Notes: generated by a model from the letters alone, not told the origin. A DNA stretch of 64,000 nucleotides from Bacillota bacterium (GCA_023386345.1 JAEWJT010000004.1:124001-188000); one strand, 5' to 3'; shown: positions 32,441 through 42,364, counted from the stretch's first letter. Program-made: numbers and translations.

Positions 32441-33529
32441 ATGAATATAAAAAGTATCTGTAAAATTTTAATTATATTGATGCTATTTAATTTTCTAGCT
32501 GGATGTAGCTTTATTAAAGATTTGACAAATGATAATGAAACGATAGCAAATCAAACAAGTATAGATGAGATGAATATAGGTAACAGAGAAAACCTAATGA
32601 TAAATAATGGAAATGTTTACTATATTGATATAAGTAATGAAAATAAATTATATATGATTGATAATCAATTCAAAAATAAAAAATTGATATCTGATAAATA
32701 TTTTTTTACAATAGTAAACATTACGGACAAAGAAATTTATTATATTCAAAAAACAATGAAAGATGAAATAACTCCTTTATTTGATTTATGCTCAGTTGAT
32801 ATGAATGGAGACAATTATAAATTAATTTTAGAAAATGTGGGTTCAACAATATTTTTAAATGATAAATTATATTACTATAGGGAAACGGATGAAGAGTACG
32901 AAGAAAATATGGGTTACACATATCGTAATTTTTGTGTTTTTGACATTAATTCAAAAGAAGAGAGTATTATGGATGAAAAAACAACATCAACTGGAATCAC
33001 ACCTGTGTTGTATAAAAGTAAGATTTATTATGTAGGTGCTGGATATAAGTTCTTAGAATATAATCATGATACAAAAGAAAAAAAAGAATTAGATAAAGGA
33101 TTATCGTTCTGTAGATATTCTGATGATAGTATATATTCTTATAAAGGCAGTAGTATAGAAAAAATTGGCATATCTAATAATGCTTATTCAGAAACTTTAT
33201 TAGAATCAAAAGAAATATATAATATTTGGGACATGAATGTTACAAAAGATTATATTTTCTTTTTAGCTGAGGATACAAAAGAAGCAAGGAATGAAATTTA
33301 TCGTTTAAATCTATATAGAATGAAAAAAGATGGCAGTGAATTAAAGAAAATATATTTCTCTGATTATACAGAAAGTATAACTTATCCAGTACATCATATA
33401 TATAATCTCGGTGATAAATTATTGTTATATGAAAGACTTGAAAAAAATTATCTATCAAATAGGAATAGGCTTCAATTAATAGACTATGATGGCAATGAAA
33501 TTGATTCATCTCTTTTTAATAATTTATAA
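32441..33529 (+). CDS. Lipoprotein with beta-propeller-like repeats (DUF5050-like)
   Basis: A 362-residue protein with a lipoprotein signal (lipobox LAGC, Cys near residue 22) followed by repeated strand patterns of the type NGNVYYIDISNENKLYMIDN, KEIYYIQKTMKDEITPLFDLCSVDMNG, DKLYYYRETDEEY and SKIYYVGAGYKF, as in DUF5050 / surface beta-propellers. Function unknown; these proteins are anchored outside the membrane and may bind wall polymers. ATG 32441 is chosen as GAGG lies 7 nt upstream; a TTG six bases earlier is in frame. It follows an intergenic region with operator-like repeats. Confidence 0.78.
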   Translation: MNIKSICKILIILMLFNFLAGCSFIKDLTNDNETIANQTSIDEMNIGNRENLMINNGNVYYIDISNENKLYMIDNQFKNKKLISDKYFFTIVNITDKEIYYIQKTMKDEITPLFDLCSVDMNGDNYKLILENVGSTIFLNDKLYYYRETDEEYEENMGYTYRNFCVFDINSKEESIMDEKTTSTGITPVLYKSKIYYVGAGYKFLEYNHDTKEKKELDKGLSFCRYSDDSIYSYKGSSIEKIGISNNAYSETLLESKEIYNIWDMNVTKDYIFFLAEDTKEARNEIYRLNLYRMKKDGSELKKIYFSDYTESITYPVHHIYNLGDKLLLYERLEKNYLSNRNRLQLIDYDGNEIDSSLFNNL

Positions 33530-33617
33530 TATCATCAAATAGTAAACACAGTACTAATCTCTCATGTGAAAATAGTAATATTTACTATTTAATAACTAAG
33601 AAAGTGGGTACATTAGA

Positions 33618-34043
33618 TTGAAAAAGATATATATTTTTTTATTAATTTCTTTAATTTTAACTATATTTTTATTAACATTATATATTGTCACTATTGCAAG
33701 AACTCCTATTATATCAAAACTTATCAAATTAGATAAGGATAATATAATTTATAAGGTAACAAACATCTCTCCTGTTAAATATTATTATGGTGTGGGGGAT
33801 ATTTTGCAGTATAAAGAAAATAATAATTGGGTTAATGTTAAACCAAAAAAAGAATTTGTTGTTCAAGCTGTTATGTTGTGTTTGACTGAATTTGGAAGGG
33901 GAAAAGATGAAATTAAAACTAATTTTAAAGAAGAATATGGAGAATTGAAAAGCGGAGAATATCGAATTGAAAAGATATTTCACAGAGAAGAAAAAGGAAA
34001 GAGTTACACAACATATAAATTGTACATTTATTTTGATATTTAA
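33618..34043 (+). CDS. Small secreted or membrane-anchored protein with Ig-like domain
   Basis: A 141-residue protein with one N-terminal hydrophobic helix (about residues 4-26) and an extracytoplasmic beta domain. The pattern YYYGVGDILQYKENNNWVNV followed by KSGEYRIEKIF resembles the small bacterial Ig-like domain (Big_14 type) of clostridial lipoproteins. It starts with TTG. The ribosome site (AAGTGGG) is weak and distant. The two genes 32441 and 33618 are probably cotranscribed surface proteins. Function unknown. Confidence 0.65.
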   Translation: MKKIYIFLLISLILTIFLLTLYIVTIARTPIISKLIKLDKDNIIYKVTNISPVKYYYGVGDILQYKENNNWVNVKPKKEFVVQAVMLCLTEFGRGKDEIKTNFKEEYGELKSGEYRIEKIFHREEKGKSYTTYKLYIYFDI

Positions 34044-34122
34044 ATGTACAATAAGACTAATTTGATAATATAATAAAAATAAATTTTATTTTAGAATTTA
34101 ATTGTTAGAAAACAATAAAATC

Positions 34123-34156
34123 GCCTATGATTAGTAAAATCTTAGGCATTTTTTTA
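34123..34156 (+). terminator. Intrinsic terminator before the yicC operon
   Basis: GCCTATGATT (34123-34132) pairs with AATCTTAGGC (34138-34147) with one mismatch and a 5-nt loop, followed by ATTTTTTT. It closes the surface-protein unit. Confidence 0.8.
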
Positions 34157-34207
34157 TTGCTTATTAATATTGCAATTTTTAAGTTGTGACAAAATATTAT
34201 TTTTTTG

Positions 34208-34236
34208 TTTACTATTCCTAAAAAGATTGGTATAAT
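34208..34236 (+). promoter_or_regulatory. Promoter of the yicC-gmk housekeeping operon
   Basis: TTTACT (34208-34213), 17-bp spacer, TATAAT (34231-34236). Transcription should begin near 34243, at the base of a perfect hairpin. Confidence 0.65.
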
Positions 34237-34240
34237 TATA

Positions 34241-34282
34241 ATGCTGATTTTATATTAAAATCAGCATATGATGTTTTTTTGA
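34241..34282 (+). promoter_or_regulatory. 5'-terminal hairpin and T-run in the yicC leader
   Basis: ATGCTGATTTTA (34241-34252) forms a perfect 12-bp stem with its complement (34256-34267) around a 3-nt loop, right at the predicted 5' end of the mRNA, and a run of T starts six bases later. It may protect the message from decay or act as an early attenuator. Confidence 0.5.
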
Positions 34283-34322
34283 ATATCATTTTTACGAACA
34301 AACAACTTTAAAGGGGAACGCT

Positions 34323-35210
34323 ATGGAAAAGATAAGAAGTATGACAGGCTATGGTAAGGGCGAGTATAATGATGGAGTAAAAAACATAATAGCTGAAATT
34401 AAGACTATTAACAATAGATATAGCGATATAAACATAAAAACTCCAAGGCATTTGAGATTCTACGAGGATAATATAAGAAAAATTGTTAAAAATAGTATTT
34501 CTAGGGGAAGAATAGATGTTTATCTAAATATCGAATACATAAGCGAATCTGATACGATTATTGCTCCTAATTTGAACTTAGCTATGCAGTACAAAAATGC
34601 GATAGATGAAGTAAAAAAGACCTTAGGACTTAGTGACGACGCTAGATTGGATACTATAATTAAGTTTCAAGATGTTTTAGTTGCAAGAGACAATTCGCAG
34701 GATGAGGAAAAACTTGCATCTAGTGTTGAAAATGCTGTAAAAAATGCCATAGAAAAACTTCTGTCAATGAGAGAAGTCGAAGGCGAACAGTTAAAAAATG
34801 ATATATTAAATGGCGTAGAAAAGATAAAAGCATTTGCTGATGATATTAAACTTAATTCTTCTGCCTTGGTTGATGAATATAAAGAAAAGCTTGAAAATAG
34901 AATAAAAGAGCTTCTAGGCAGCAAGTATGATTTAGATGAAAATAGGCTATATAATGAAATAGCTTTTTATGCTGATAAAAGTGATATAAACGAAGAATTA
35001 ATACGTTTAAACTCTCATATATTACAGATAGAAAACACTTTGGTTGAGGGTGGAACTATAGGGAAAAAACTAGACTTTATAATACAAGAAGCTAATAGAG
35101 AGATTAATACAATAGGTTCAAAAATAGGCAATTTAGATATTACTAAGAATGTTATCGAAGTGAAAAATATTTTGGAAAAAATTAGAGAGCAAATTCAGAA
35201 CATTGAATAG
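34323..35210 (+). CDS. yicC: YicC-family RNase / RNA-processing protein
   Basis: A 295-residue protein beginning with EKIRSMTGYGKGEY, the constant YicC start, and ending with the family's C-terminal DUF1732 domain (DKSDINEELIRLNSHILQIEN ... GKKLDFIIQEANREINTIGSKIGN). YicC proteins are endoribonucleases/RNase adapters involved in small-RNA turnover. GGGGAAC-type ribosome site is 7 nt ahead. It heads the housekeeping operon and lies 21 nt before gmk. The remA gene, often placed between yicC and gmk in Firmicutes, is absent here. Confidence 0.93.
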   Translation: MEKIRSMTGYGKGEYNDGVKNIIAEIKTINNRYSDINIKTPRHLRFYEDNIRKIVKNSISRGRIDVYLNIEYISESDTIIAPNLNLAMQYKNAIDEVKKTLGLSDDARLDTIIKFQDVLVARDNSQDEEKLASSVENAVKNAIEKLLSMREVEGEQLKNDILNGVEKIKAFADDIKLNSSALVDEYKEKLENRIKELLGSKYDLDENRLYNEIAFYADKSDINEELIRLNSHILQIENTLVEGGTIGKKLDFIIQEANREINTIGSKIGNLDITKNVIEVKNILEKIREQIQNIE

Positions 35211-35231
35211 AGGAAAGGAACTAAGGACAAA

Positions 35232-35840
35232 ATGAACGAAGGATTATTAGTAGTGATTTCTGGCCCCTCAGGTGCTGGAAAGGGAACAATATGTAGAAGT
35301 TTAACAGAAAACGCAAAGGATTTAGAGCTTTCTGTTTCTGCGACTACTAGAGCACCAAGAACTGGTGAGATTGAGGGAAAAAATTATTACTTTATTGATG
35401 TAGAAGAATTTAAAAGAAGAGTTGAAAATGGTGAATTCTTAGAGTATGCTAATGTTTATGATAACTATTATGGAACTCCTAAAGAAAAGGTAATTGAAAA
35501 ACTACAGACTGGAAGAACTGTTATACTTGAGATAGATATTCAGGGTGCATTAAAGGTTAAAAAAGCTCATCCTGAAGGAGTATTTATATTTGTAGTTCCA
35601 CCTTCAATAGATGAACTTCAAAAGAGAATAATCACTAGAGCAACTGATACTATTGAAGTTATAGGAAAAAGGATGAAATGTGTAAAAGATGAATTAGATT
35701 ATGCAACAGAATATGATTATGTTGTTATGAATGATAGTCTTGAAGAAGCAGTTAGCAAGATTAGAAGCATAATTGATGTGGAAAAAATGAAATCACACAG
35801 AAATACAGATTTGATTAAGAAAATTGGTGGAGAAAGTTAG
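35232..35840 (+). CDS. gmk: Guanylate kinase
   Basis: A 202-residue GMP kinase that uses ATP to form GDP. The P-loop is GPSGAGKGT (about residues 10-18), followed by the GMP-binding VSATTRAPRTGEIEGKNYYFID and the lid block EYANVYDNYYGTP. The length matches the family. It is in its usual place between yicC and rpoZ. AGGAAAGGA lies upstream of the start. Confidence 0.97.
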   Translation: MNEGLLVVISGPSGAGKGTICRSLTENAKDLELSVSATTRAPRTGEIEGKNYYFIDVEEFKRRVENGEFLEYANVYDNYYGTPKEKVIEKLQTGRTVILEIDIQGALKVKKAHPEGVFIFVVPPSIDELQKRIITRATDTIEVIGKRMKCVKDELDYATEYDYVVMNDSLEEAVSKIRSIIDVEKMKSHRNTDLIKKIGGES

Positions 35841-35915
35841 AATTTAACTTAGATTTTTAATAAAATTAACATAAATTTTAAGAATTAACAAAATCTCATA
35901 TATAAGGAGTAAAAA

Positions 35916-36116
35916 ATGGAAAAAATATCAATAGATGAGTTGCTAAGTATGGTAAATAGCAGATACTCATTAGTAACTGTTATATCAAAAAGAGCAAGAC
36001 AAATTATAGCTGGAGAAGATCCGCTGGTTTACACTAAAACAACAAAGCCTGTTTCAGTTGCAATAGAAGAATTTTATGATGGCAAGGTAAAGCCAGTATA
36101 TCCAACTGAAGAGTAG
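35916..36116 (+). CDS. rpoZ: RNA polymerase omega subunit
   Basis: A 66-residue omega subunit that helps RNA polymerase assemble. The N-terminal SIDELLSMVNSRYSLVTVISKRARQI and the KPVSVAIEEFYDGKV block match RpoZ of Firmicutes. TAAGGAG lies ahead. It follows gmk as expected; coaBC, which normally comes next, is missing. A hairpin follows. Confidence 0.95.
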   Translation: MEKISIDELLSMVNSRYSLVTVISKRARQIIAGEDPLVYTKTTKPVSVAIEEFYDGKVKPVYPTEE

Positions 36117-36187
36117 CTTGATTTTGAGCAATGTCTTCTCATTATATGAGAAGATATTAATAATACTCTATCAAGCTTTTTTGCTTT
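36114..36187 (+). terminator. Hairpin region after rpoZ
   Basis: TCTTCTCAT/ATGAGAAGA (36134-36154) forms a 9-bp hairpin, and flanking AGCTTGAT (about 36115-36122) can pair with ATCAAGCT (about 36170-36177), with a T-run after it. It could partially terminate transcription before priA or set mRNA ratios. Confidence 0.5.
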
Positions 36188-36215
36188 TTAAATTGTTTGA
36201 AAAGGATGTAGGTAT

Positions 36216-38447
36216 ATGTATAAAAAATTTGTTCAAGTCATAATCAACAATAATTCAAAAAGTACAGATAATATATATACATATGGCGTTCCTGATAAGT
36301 TTTTAAATCATGTCATGGTTGGGAAAAGAGTTAAAATAACATTTTCTAAGGTTAAAGATACTATGGACGCATTAATTGTGAGAATTATTTCGCAAACAGA
36401 TGTGCCAATAGATAAAATTAAACCTATATTAGATATAATAGATGATGAAATAATTGTAAAATCAGAGCTTATAAAGCTTGCTGTCTGGATAAGAGAAAGA
36501 TATGTATGCAAATATTCTGATGTTATAAGACTCATGATACCTTCTCAGATTAAATATGAGCATGACAAGGAAAGTAAGTTAAAAAAGGAAAAGATTATAT
36601 ATTTAGTTGATAAGGATAAGCCTATTGATGAGTATAATTTAAGAAATGCTTCTAAGCAAATAAAGGCTGTCAAATATTTAAAAAATATTGATAGTATATT
36701 GCTTAAAGATTTTACTGAAAATACAGGAATAACAAGTGCTACAGTCAATACCTTGATAACTAAAGGTATAATTGCTGTTGATGAAAAACTATATTTAGAC
36801 GAAGAAATTCAGACAGAAAGTCTATATATAAACACTCTTAATTCGGAACAAAAAAAATGCTACGATGAGATAATAAATTCTGATGATACAGCATATTTGC
36901 TGCATGGAATAACAGGTAGCGGAAAAACCGAGGTTTACATAAATCTGATTAACTATTATAAGAACCTTGGTAAACAATCCATTATGCTTGTGCCAGAAAT
37001 TTCTTTGACTAATCAAATAGTCGAGAGATTTGAAAAAAGCTTTGGCAAAAGGGTGGCAATTTTTCATAGCAAATTGACTGCTAAGCAAAGATATATACAG
37101 TGGAAAAAAGTTTTGGACAAAGAAGTGGATGTCATCATAGGTGCAAGGTCAGCCTTATTTGCTCCAATTAAAAACTTGGGTATAATAATAGTTGACGAAG
37201 AGCATGAAGATAGCTATAAATCTTCGACTTCGCCAAAGTATGACGGTGTCGAAACGGCTATAAGGCGAGCGTATATAGAAAAATGTAAAATAGTTCTTGG
37301 TTCAGCTACTCCATCTCTAAAAACCTATAGTATGGTAAATAATGGTCATATAAAGCTTTTAGAGATTAAAAATAGGGCAAATCGCGCTAATCTTCCAGAA
37401 ATTAAAGTAATAGATATGAAGCAGGAAGTAGAAAGTGGAAATGATACTATTTTGAGCAGAGATCTTTTTAAAAGCATTAGAAAATCACTTAAAAATAAAG
37501 AACAGGTAATTTTGTTTGTAAACAGGCGAGGATATTCTAATTTTATATCCTGCAGGCAGTGCGGTCATGTAGTAAAATGTGATAATTGTGATGTTTCAAT
37601 GACTTATCATATGAATGAAAACAAGCTCAAATGCCATTATTGCGGAAGAACAAAATCTATATTTGATAAATGTCCTGAGTGTGGAAGCGAAAAGATACAG
37701 CAATTTGGCTTTGGAACTCAGCGAGCAGAGGAATTTATACAATCTGTTTTCAAGGATTATAAAGTGGCTAGAATGGACCTAGACTCAATGTCTGGAAAGG
37801 ATAGCTATGAAAATATATACAATGAATTTAAAAATCATGAAATAGACATACTCATTGGTACTCAGATGCTTGCAAAGGGTTTGGATTTCCCAGATGTAAC
37901 AACTGTTGGCGTGTTATCGGCTGATTCACTTATAAATTTACCATTTTATAATTCAGGAGAAAAAACATTCCAATTGCTGACACAGGTAAGCGGGAGAGCA
38001 GGCAGAAGCAATAAAAGAGGCTATGTTTTTATACAGACCTATGAGCCTGAAAATTTTATAGTAAATGCGGCTAAATCAAACGATTATGATAACTTCATAA
38101 AAGAAGAAGCTGTGCTTAGAAAAGAATTTGCCTATCCGCCTTATTTGAATATAATTAACATATGCACTATTTCAAAATTCGAAGAAGATTTAAAGAAATT
38201 TTCCTTTGAAAGCTATGAGGTATTAAAACAGAGAATTCAAGATAAGCTTAAGGGAAAAGGAGTATTATTATTTAGCCCTACACCTCATTCGATATATAGG
38301 GTAAATAATGAATTTAGAATGAATTTATTCATAAAGGTATCTCTAAAATATTCTTCTGAATTGAAGAACATAATTAGAGAGCTGTACATGGAAAAGGATG
38401 TAAAAAATATTAAAATAAGTATTAATATAGATACTGAAAATGTTTAA
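36216..38447 (+). CDS. priA: Primosomal protein N', replication-restart helicase
   Basis: A 743-residue helicase that restarts stalled replication forks. Walker A is HGITGSGKTEVYI (about residues 228-240), the Walker B DEEH is in IIIVDEEHEDSYK, and helicase motifs GSATPSLKT, GTQMLAKGLDFP and VSGRAGR follow. Eight zinc-binding cysteines appear in CRQCGH, CDNCDVS, CHYCG and CPECGS. The N-terminal DNA-binding domain is divergent but full length. The start is a standard ATG in the operon. Confidence 0.96.
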   Translation: MYKKFVQVIINNNSKSTDNIYTYGVPDKFLNHVMVGKRVKITFSKVKDTMDALIVRIISQTDVPIDKIKPILDIIDDEIIVKSELIKLAVWIRERYVCKYSDVIRLMIPSQIKYEHDKESKLKKEKIIYLVDKDKPIDEYNLRNASKQIKAVKYLKNIDSILLKDFTENTGITSATVNTLITKGIIAVDEKLYLDEEIQTESLYINTLNSEQKKCYDEIINSDDTAYLLHGITGSGKTEVYINLINYYKNLGKQSIMLVPEISLTNQIVERFEKSFGKRVAIFHSKLTAKQRYIQWKKVLDKEVDVIIGARSALFAPIKNLGIIIVDEEHEDSYKSSTSPKYDGVETAIRRAYIEKCKIVLGSATPSLKTYSMVNNGHIKLLEIKNRANRANLPEIKVIDMKQEVESGNDTILSRDLFKSIRKSLKNKEQVILFVNRRGYSNFISCRQCGHVVKCDNCDVSMTYHMNENKLKCHYCGRTKSIFDKCPECGSEKIQQFGFGTQRAEEFIQSVFKDYKVARMDLDSMSGKDSYENIYNEFKNHEIDILIGTQMLAKGLDFPDVTTVGVLSADSLINLPFYNSGEKTFQLLTQVSGRAGRSNKRGYVFIQTYEPENFIVNAAKSNDYDNFIKEEAVLRKEFAYPPYLNIINICTISKFEEDLKKFSFESYEVLKQRIQDKLKGKGVLLFSPTPHSIYRVNNEFRMNLFIKVSLKYSSELKNIIRELYMEKDVKNIKISINIDTENV

Positions 38448-38467
38448 ATAGAAAGGAATTAGAGCTA

Positions 38468-38932
38468 ATGGCGTTAAGAAATGTTAGAATAGATGGAGAT
38501 GAAATATTAAGAAAGAAAAGCAGAGAGGTTGAGAAGATAGACGAAAGAATATTAACACTTCTCGATGATATGGTAGACACTATGTATGAAAAGGACGGCA
38601 TAGGTCTCGCTGCTCCACAAATAGGAATTTTGAAAAGACTTGTTGTTATACAAGTAGATGATGAAAACTTATATAAAATGATAAATCCAAAGATTACAAA
38701 ATCAAGTGGGGAAGACATAGATGCAGAGGGTTGCTTAAGCGTTCCTAACAGAAGAGGAGAGGTGTCTAGACCAACAAATGTAACTGTTGAGTATACTGAT
38801 ATTAATGGCAATTTGCAGACGATGGATACAGAGGGTTTGTTGGCAAGGTGTATATGTCACGAAATCGACCATCTTGATGGAGTTCTTTATATAGACAAAA
38901 TGATTCGTGAAATTGAAGAGGATGAAAAATAA
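38468..38932 (+). CDS. def: Peptide deformylase
   Basis: A 154-residue metal hydrolase that removes the formyl group from new proteins. The three signature motifs are GIGLAAPQIG (about residues 44-53), EGCLSVP with the metal Cys, and HEIDHLDGVL with two metal His and the catalytic Glu. AAAGGAA precedes the ATG. The stop overlaps the fmt start by one base (TAATG). The DNA position is the normal def-fmt pair. Confidence 0.97.
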   Translation: MALRNVRIDGDEILRKKSREVEKIDERILTLLDDMVDTMYEKDGIGLAAPQIGILKRLVVIQVDDENLYKMINPKITKSSGEDIDAEGCLSVPNRRGEVSRPTNVTVEYTDINGNLQTMDTEGLLARCICHEIDHLDGVLYIDKMIREIEEDEK

Positions 38933-39903
38933 TGAACATAGTTTTTATGGGAACACCGGCATTTGCTGTTCCAAGCTTACAAAAACTGCATGAAGCAGGA
39001 CATAATATAAGCCTTGTTGTAACTCAACCTGATAGACCTTATGGCAGAGGGAAAAAAATAAAAAAATCTGAAGTTAAGGAAAAAGCAGAAGAATTAGGCT
39101 TGGAAATATTTCAACCATCAAAAATTAAGCATGAGGATGGGGTAGCGAAAATAAAAGCATTAAATCCTGACTTTATAATTGTTGTAGCATATGGGCAGAT
39201 ACTTAGCAAGGAAATATTGAATATTCCAAAGTTTGGCTGTATAAATGCTCATGCTTCTTTGCTCCCAAGGTTAAGGGGAGCAGCACCTATAAACTGGTCT
39301 ATAATAAATGGGGATAAAGCAAGCGGTGTTACAACTATGCTTATGGATGAGGGCATGGATACAGGAGATATGCTTTTAAAAAGCGAAGTAGAGATAACAG
39401 AAAATATGATAGCTGGAGAGCTTCATGATGTATTAAGTGAAGTAGGTGCGAAGCTTTTAATTGACACTATAGATAGGATAGATGATATTGAAAGAATAAA
39501 GCAGGACAACAATGAGTCAAGCTATGCTCCAATGTTAAAAAAAGAAATGTCGCTTATAAACTGGAAGGACTCTGCACAAAACATTCATAATATGATTAGA
39601 GGTTTAAATCCTAATCAATTAGCGTATTTTCCTTATTTAGATGGCGCTACTGTTAAGGTTCATAAAACTTCAATTGTTGATAGTTTTAATAGTAATAGTA
39701 ACTATGAGGCTGGAACGGTGCTTGAATCATCTAAAAATGGAATATTTGTTAAAACTGGTGACGATAAGATTATTCTCATAGAAGAATTTCAAATGCCTGG
39801 AAAGAATAAAGTATCAACAAAGGATTATCTAAGAGGGAATACTTTTAATGAGAAAATACGATTAGACTATGAATATTTTAAAACAATTAACGATAATTTT
39901 TAA
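38932..39903 (+). CDS. fmt: Methionyl-tRNA formyltransferase
   Basis: A 323-residue enzyme that formylates initiator Met-tRNA using 10-formyl-THF. It has the conserved opening MNIVFMGTPAFAVPSLQKL, the folate/catalytic Asn-His-Asp block NAHASLLPRLRGAAPINW, and MLMDEGMDTGDML. It is coupled to def, and the reactions are complementary. Confidence 0.97.
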   Translation: MNIVFMGTPAFAVPSLQKLHEAGHNISLVVTQPDRPYGRGKKIKKSEVKEKAEELGLEIFQPSKIKHEDGVAKIKALNPDFIIVVAYGQILSKEILNIPKFGCINAHASLLPRLRGAAPINWSIINGDKASGVTTMLMDEGMDTGDMLLKSEVEITENMIAGELHDVLSEVGAKLLIDTIDRIDDIERIKQDNNESSYAPMLKKEMSLINWKDSAQNIHNMIRGLNPNQLAYFPYLDGATVKVHKTSIVDSFNSNSNYEAGTVLESSKNGIFVKTGDDKIILIEEFQMPGKNKVSTKDYLRGNTFNEKIRLDYEYFKTINDNF

Positions 39904-39919
39904 ATAAGCAGGTGATTTT

Positions 39920-41296
39920 TTGACTGATAATTTTAGAATAATTAGCATTGAATCTTTAAAGAAAATTCATCAAAATAATTCTTATTCAAATATAGTTATA
40001 AATAATGATATAAAAAAATTAGATGAAAAATTTCATAACATATATAGAAAAACGGTACTTGGAGTAGTGGAAAATATTTATTTCTTAGACTATGTAATAA
40101 ACAAATTTTCATCTACAAAAACTAAAAAGCTGCAGACAGAAATACTTATAGCTTTAAGGCTTGCAGTATATCAAATATTTTTTCTTGAAAATTCAAAGGA
40201 ATTTGTTGTAGTAAATGAAAGCGTTGAATATATCAAGAAAAAGATTGGAATTCAGGCATCTAAATTTGTAAATGCTGTGCTTAGAAACATACTAAGGAAC
40301 AAAGAGCAAATATTAATTGACATGGAAGCTCTAAAGAGTTCGTCAAAAGAATCAGATAAATTAGAATATTTATCTATAAAATATTCATATCCAATTTGGC
40401 TTATAAAGAAATTTATTAGTCAGTTCGGTGACGATAAAATTGAAAAGGTCTTACTTAAAAACAATGAAGAGGCTAAGTTAAACATAAGAGTAAATACTAA
40501 TAAAATAAGTAAAGACGAATTAAAAAAGAGACTAGAGCAAAAAAATATAATTTGTACTGATTGCAAAATAGCGAAAAAAGGTATTATTCTTGAAAATGTA
40601 AATAATTTAGAAAATCTAGAAGAATACAGAAACGGATTTTTTTCTGTACAGAGTGAAAGCTCCATGCTTGTAGGACAAATATTAAACCCGAAAGAAAATT
40701 CCATGATATTAGATATATGTGCAGCTCCAGGCGGAAAAACAATGGATACAGCAGAGAGATTAAATAGCACTGGAACAGTAATATCAAGAGACTTATATGA
40801 GCATAAGATTAATTTAATAAAAAATGATATCAAGAGATTAGGTTTAAAAAATATAAAAACACATCTTGCAGATGCCTCAATATTTGATGATAAATTAGAA
40901 AATAAATTTGATTATTGTATAGTTGATGTGCCTTGCTCGGGACTTGGCATAATAAGAAGAAAACCAGAAATTAAATACAACAGACAAGAAGACGATAAAG
41001 ACGGGACTTCTCACGTTAAATTATTTGATTTGCAATATAAAATATTGGAAAATGCCTCGAGATATTTAAAGATAAATGGAGAATTGATATATTCCACTTG
41101 TACTACTGATAAAAAAGAAAATATTGAGCTAATAAAATATTTTATTGAAAAAAATCCTAATTATGAGATGATAGATATAAGTATTGAAACAAACAATATA
41201 TTTGAAACCTCTAAAAATGGGTATATAGAAATATATCCTCACATACACGATATGGATGGTTTTTTTATTGCTAAAATTAGAAAAAATATGTTATAA
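39920..41296 (+). CDS. rsmB: 16S rRNA m5C967 methyltransferase RsmB
   Basis: A 458-residue protein with an N-terminal NusB-like RNA-binding domain (residues 1-135) and a C-terminal SAM domain. Motif I is ILDICAAPGGKTMDTAE, and the two catalytic Cys of the RsmB family are in DVPCSGLGIIRRKP (PCSG) and STCTTDKKEN (TCT). It starts with TTG behind AGGTGA. It lies 16 nt behind fmt, its usual neighbour. Confidence 0.95.
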   Translation: MTDNFRIISIESLKKIHQNNSYSNIVINNDIKKLDEKFHNIYRKTVLGVVENIYFLDYVINKFSSTKTKKLQTEILIALRLAVYQIFFLENSKEFVVVNESVEYIKKKIGIQASKFVNAVLRNILRNKEQILIDMEALKSSSKESDKLEYLSIKYSYPIWLIKKFISQFGDDKIEKVLLKNNEEAKLNIRVNTNKISKDELKKRLEQKNIICTDCKIAKKGIILENVNNLENLEEYRNGFFSVQSESSMLVGQILNPKENSMILDICAAPGGKTMDTAERLNSTGTVISRDLYEHKINLIKNDIKRLGLKNIKTHLADASIFDDKLENKFDYCIVDVPCSGLGIIRRKPEIKYNRQEDDKDGTSHVKLFDLQYKILENASRYLKINGELIYSTCTTDKKENIELIKYFIEKNPNYEMIDISIETNNIFETSKNGYIEIYPHIHDMDGFFIAKIRKNML

Positions 41297-41320
41297 TATA
41301 AGAAGGAAAGGAAGCTTAGC

Positions 41321-42358
41321 ATGATAATAAAAATAGACAATTTAACATTAGAAGAATTACAAAAGCAGATGACTTTAATTGCTGAGCCTTCTTATAAAGC
41401 TAAGCAAATTTATGAATGGATACACCAAAAAAATGTCACGAGCTTTGATGAAATGTCCAATATAGCTAAGAAAACAAGAGATTTATTGAAAAATTCTTTT
41501 GAATTTACTAATATAAGCATATTGCAAAGACTAGATTCAAAACAGGATGAAACAAAAAAATATTTGCTATTATTAGAGGATGGCAATATTATAGAAACAG
41601 TGTTCTTAAAATATAAGCATGGCAATACATTGTGCATTTCATCACAAGTAGGATGTAAAATGGGTTGTGTTTTTTGTGCATCAACCAAGAATGGCTTCAT
41701 AAGAAATTTAAGTGTAGCAGAGATACTAAATCAAATATATATAGTTCAAAAGGATTCAGGGGAGAAAATAAGCAATATAGTCGTAATGGGAACAGGTGAG
41801 CCGCTGGAAAATTTTGATAACATAATAAAGTTTTTTAATATAATAAATGATGAAAAAGGACAAAATATAAGCCTTAGAAAGATTACAATATCAACCTGTG
41901 GGCTTGTTCCAAAGATATACGAGCTAGCTAATTTAGACCTACAAATAACACTTGCTATATCACTTCATGTGGCTAATCAGGAAAAACGTGAAAAGATATT
42001 ACCGATAGCTAGAATGTATAATCTTGATGATTTGAAAAAAGCATGTGAATACTACATAAAAAAGACAAATAAAAGGATAACCTTTGAATATATACTGATA
42101 GACGAATTTAATGATACATATGAGGATGCAGTAAATTTAAGTAATTATGCAAAAAATATGCTTTGCAATGTTAATTTAATACCATATAACTCCATAAAAG
42201 AAAGTAAAATAAGCGCATCAAAGGAAAACAATATAGATAAGTTTAAAAAGACATTGACTGACTTAGGTATGTATGCCACAGTCAGACGAGAGTTAGGCAG
42301 TGATATAAATGCTGCCTGTGGTCAACTAAGAAATGATATTCTTGAGAAAAGGATGTGA
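41321..42358 (+). CDS. rlmN: 23S rRNA/tRNA adenine-C2 methyltransferase RlmN
   Basis: A 345-residue radical-SAM enzyme methylating A2503 of 23S rRNA and A37 in some tRNAs. The iron-sulfur Cys are in SQVGCKMGCVFCAST (Cys-x3-Cys-x2-Cys), and the methyl-carrying Cys is in AACGQLR near the end. It also has the N-terminal YEWIHQKNVTSFDEMSN, typical of RlmN. AAGGAAAGGAAG precedes the ATG. Confidence 0.96.
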   Translation: MIIKIDNLTLEELQKQMTLIAEPSYKAKQIYEWIHQKNVTSFDEMSNIAKKTRDLLKNSFEFTNISILQRLDSKQDETKKYLLLLEDGNIIETVFLKYKHGNTLCISSQVGCKMGCVFCASTKNGFIRNLSVAEILNQIYIVQKDSGEKISNIVVMGTGEPLENFDNIIKFFNIINDEKGQNISLRKITISTCGLVPKIYELANLDLQITLAISLHVANQEKREKILPIARMYNLDDLKKACEYYIKKTNKRITFEYILIDEFNDTYEDAVNLSNYAKNMLCNVNLIPYNSIKESKISASKENNIDKFKKTLTDLGMYATVRRELGSDINAACGQLRNDILEKRM

Positions 42359-42364
42359 TCAAAA

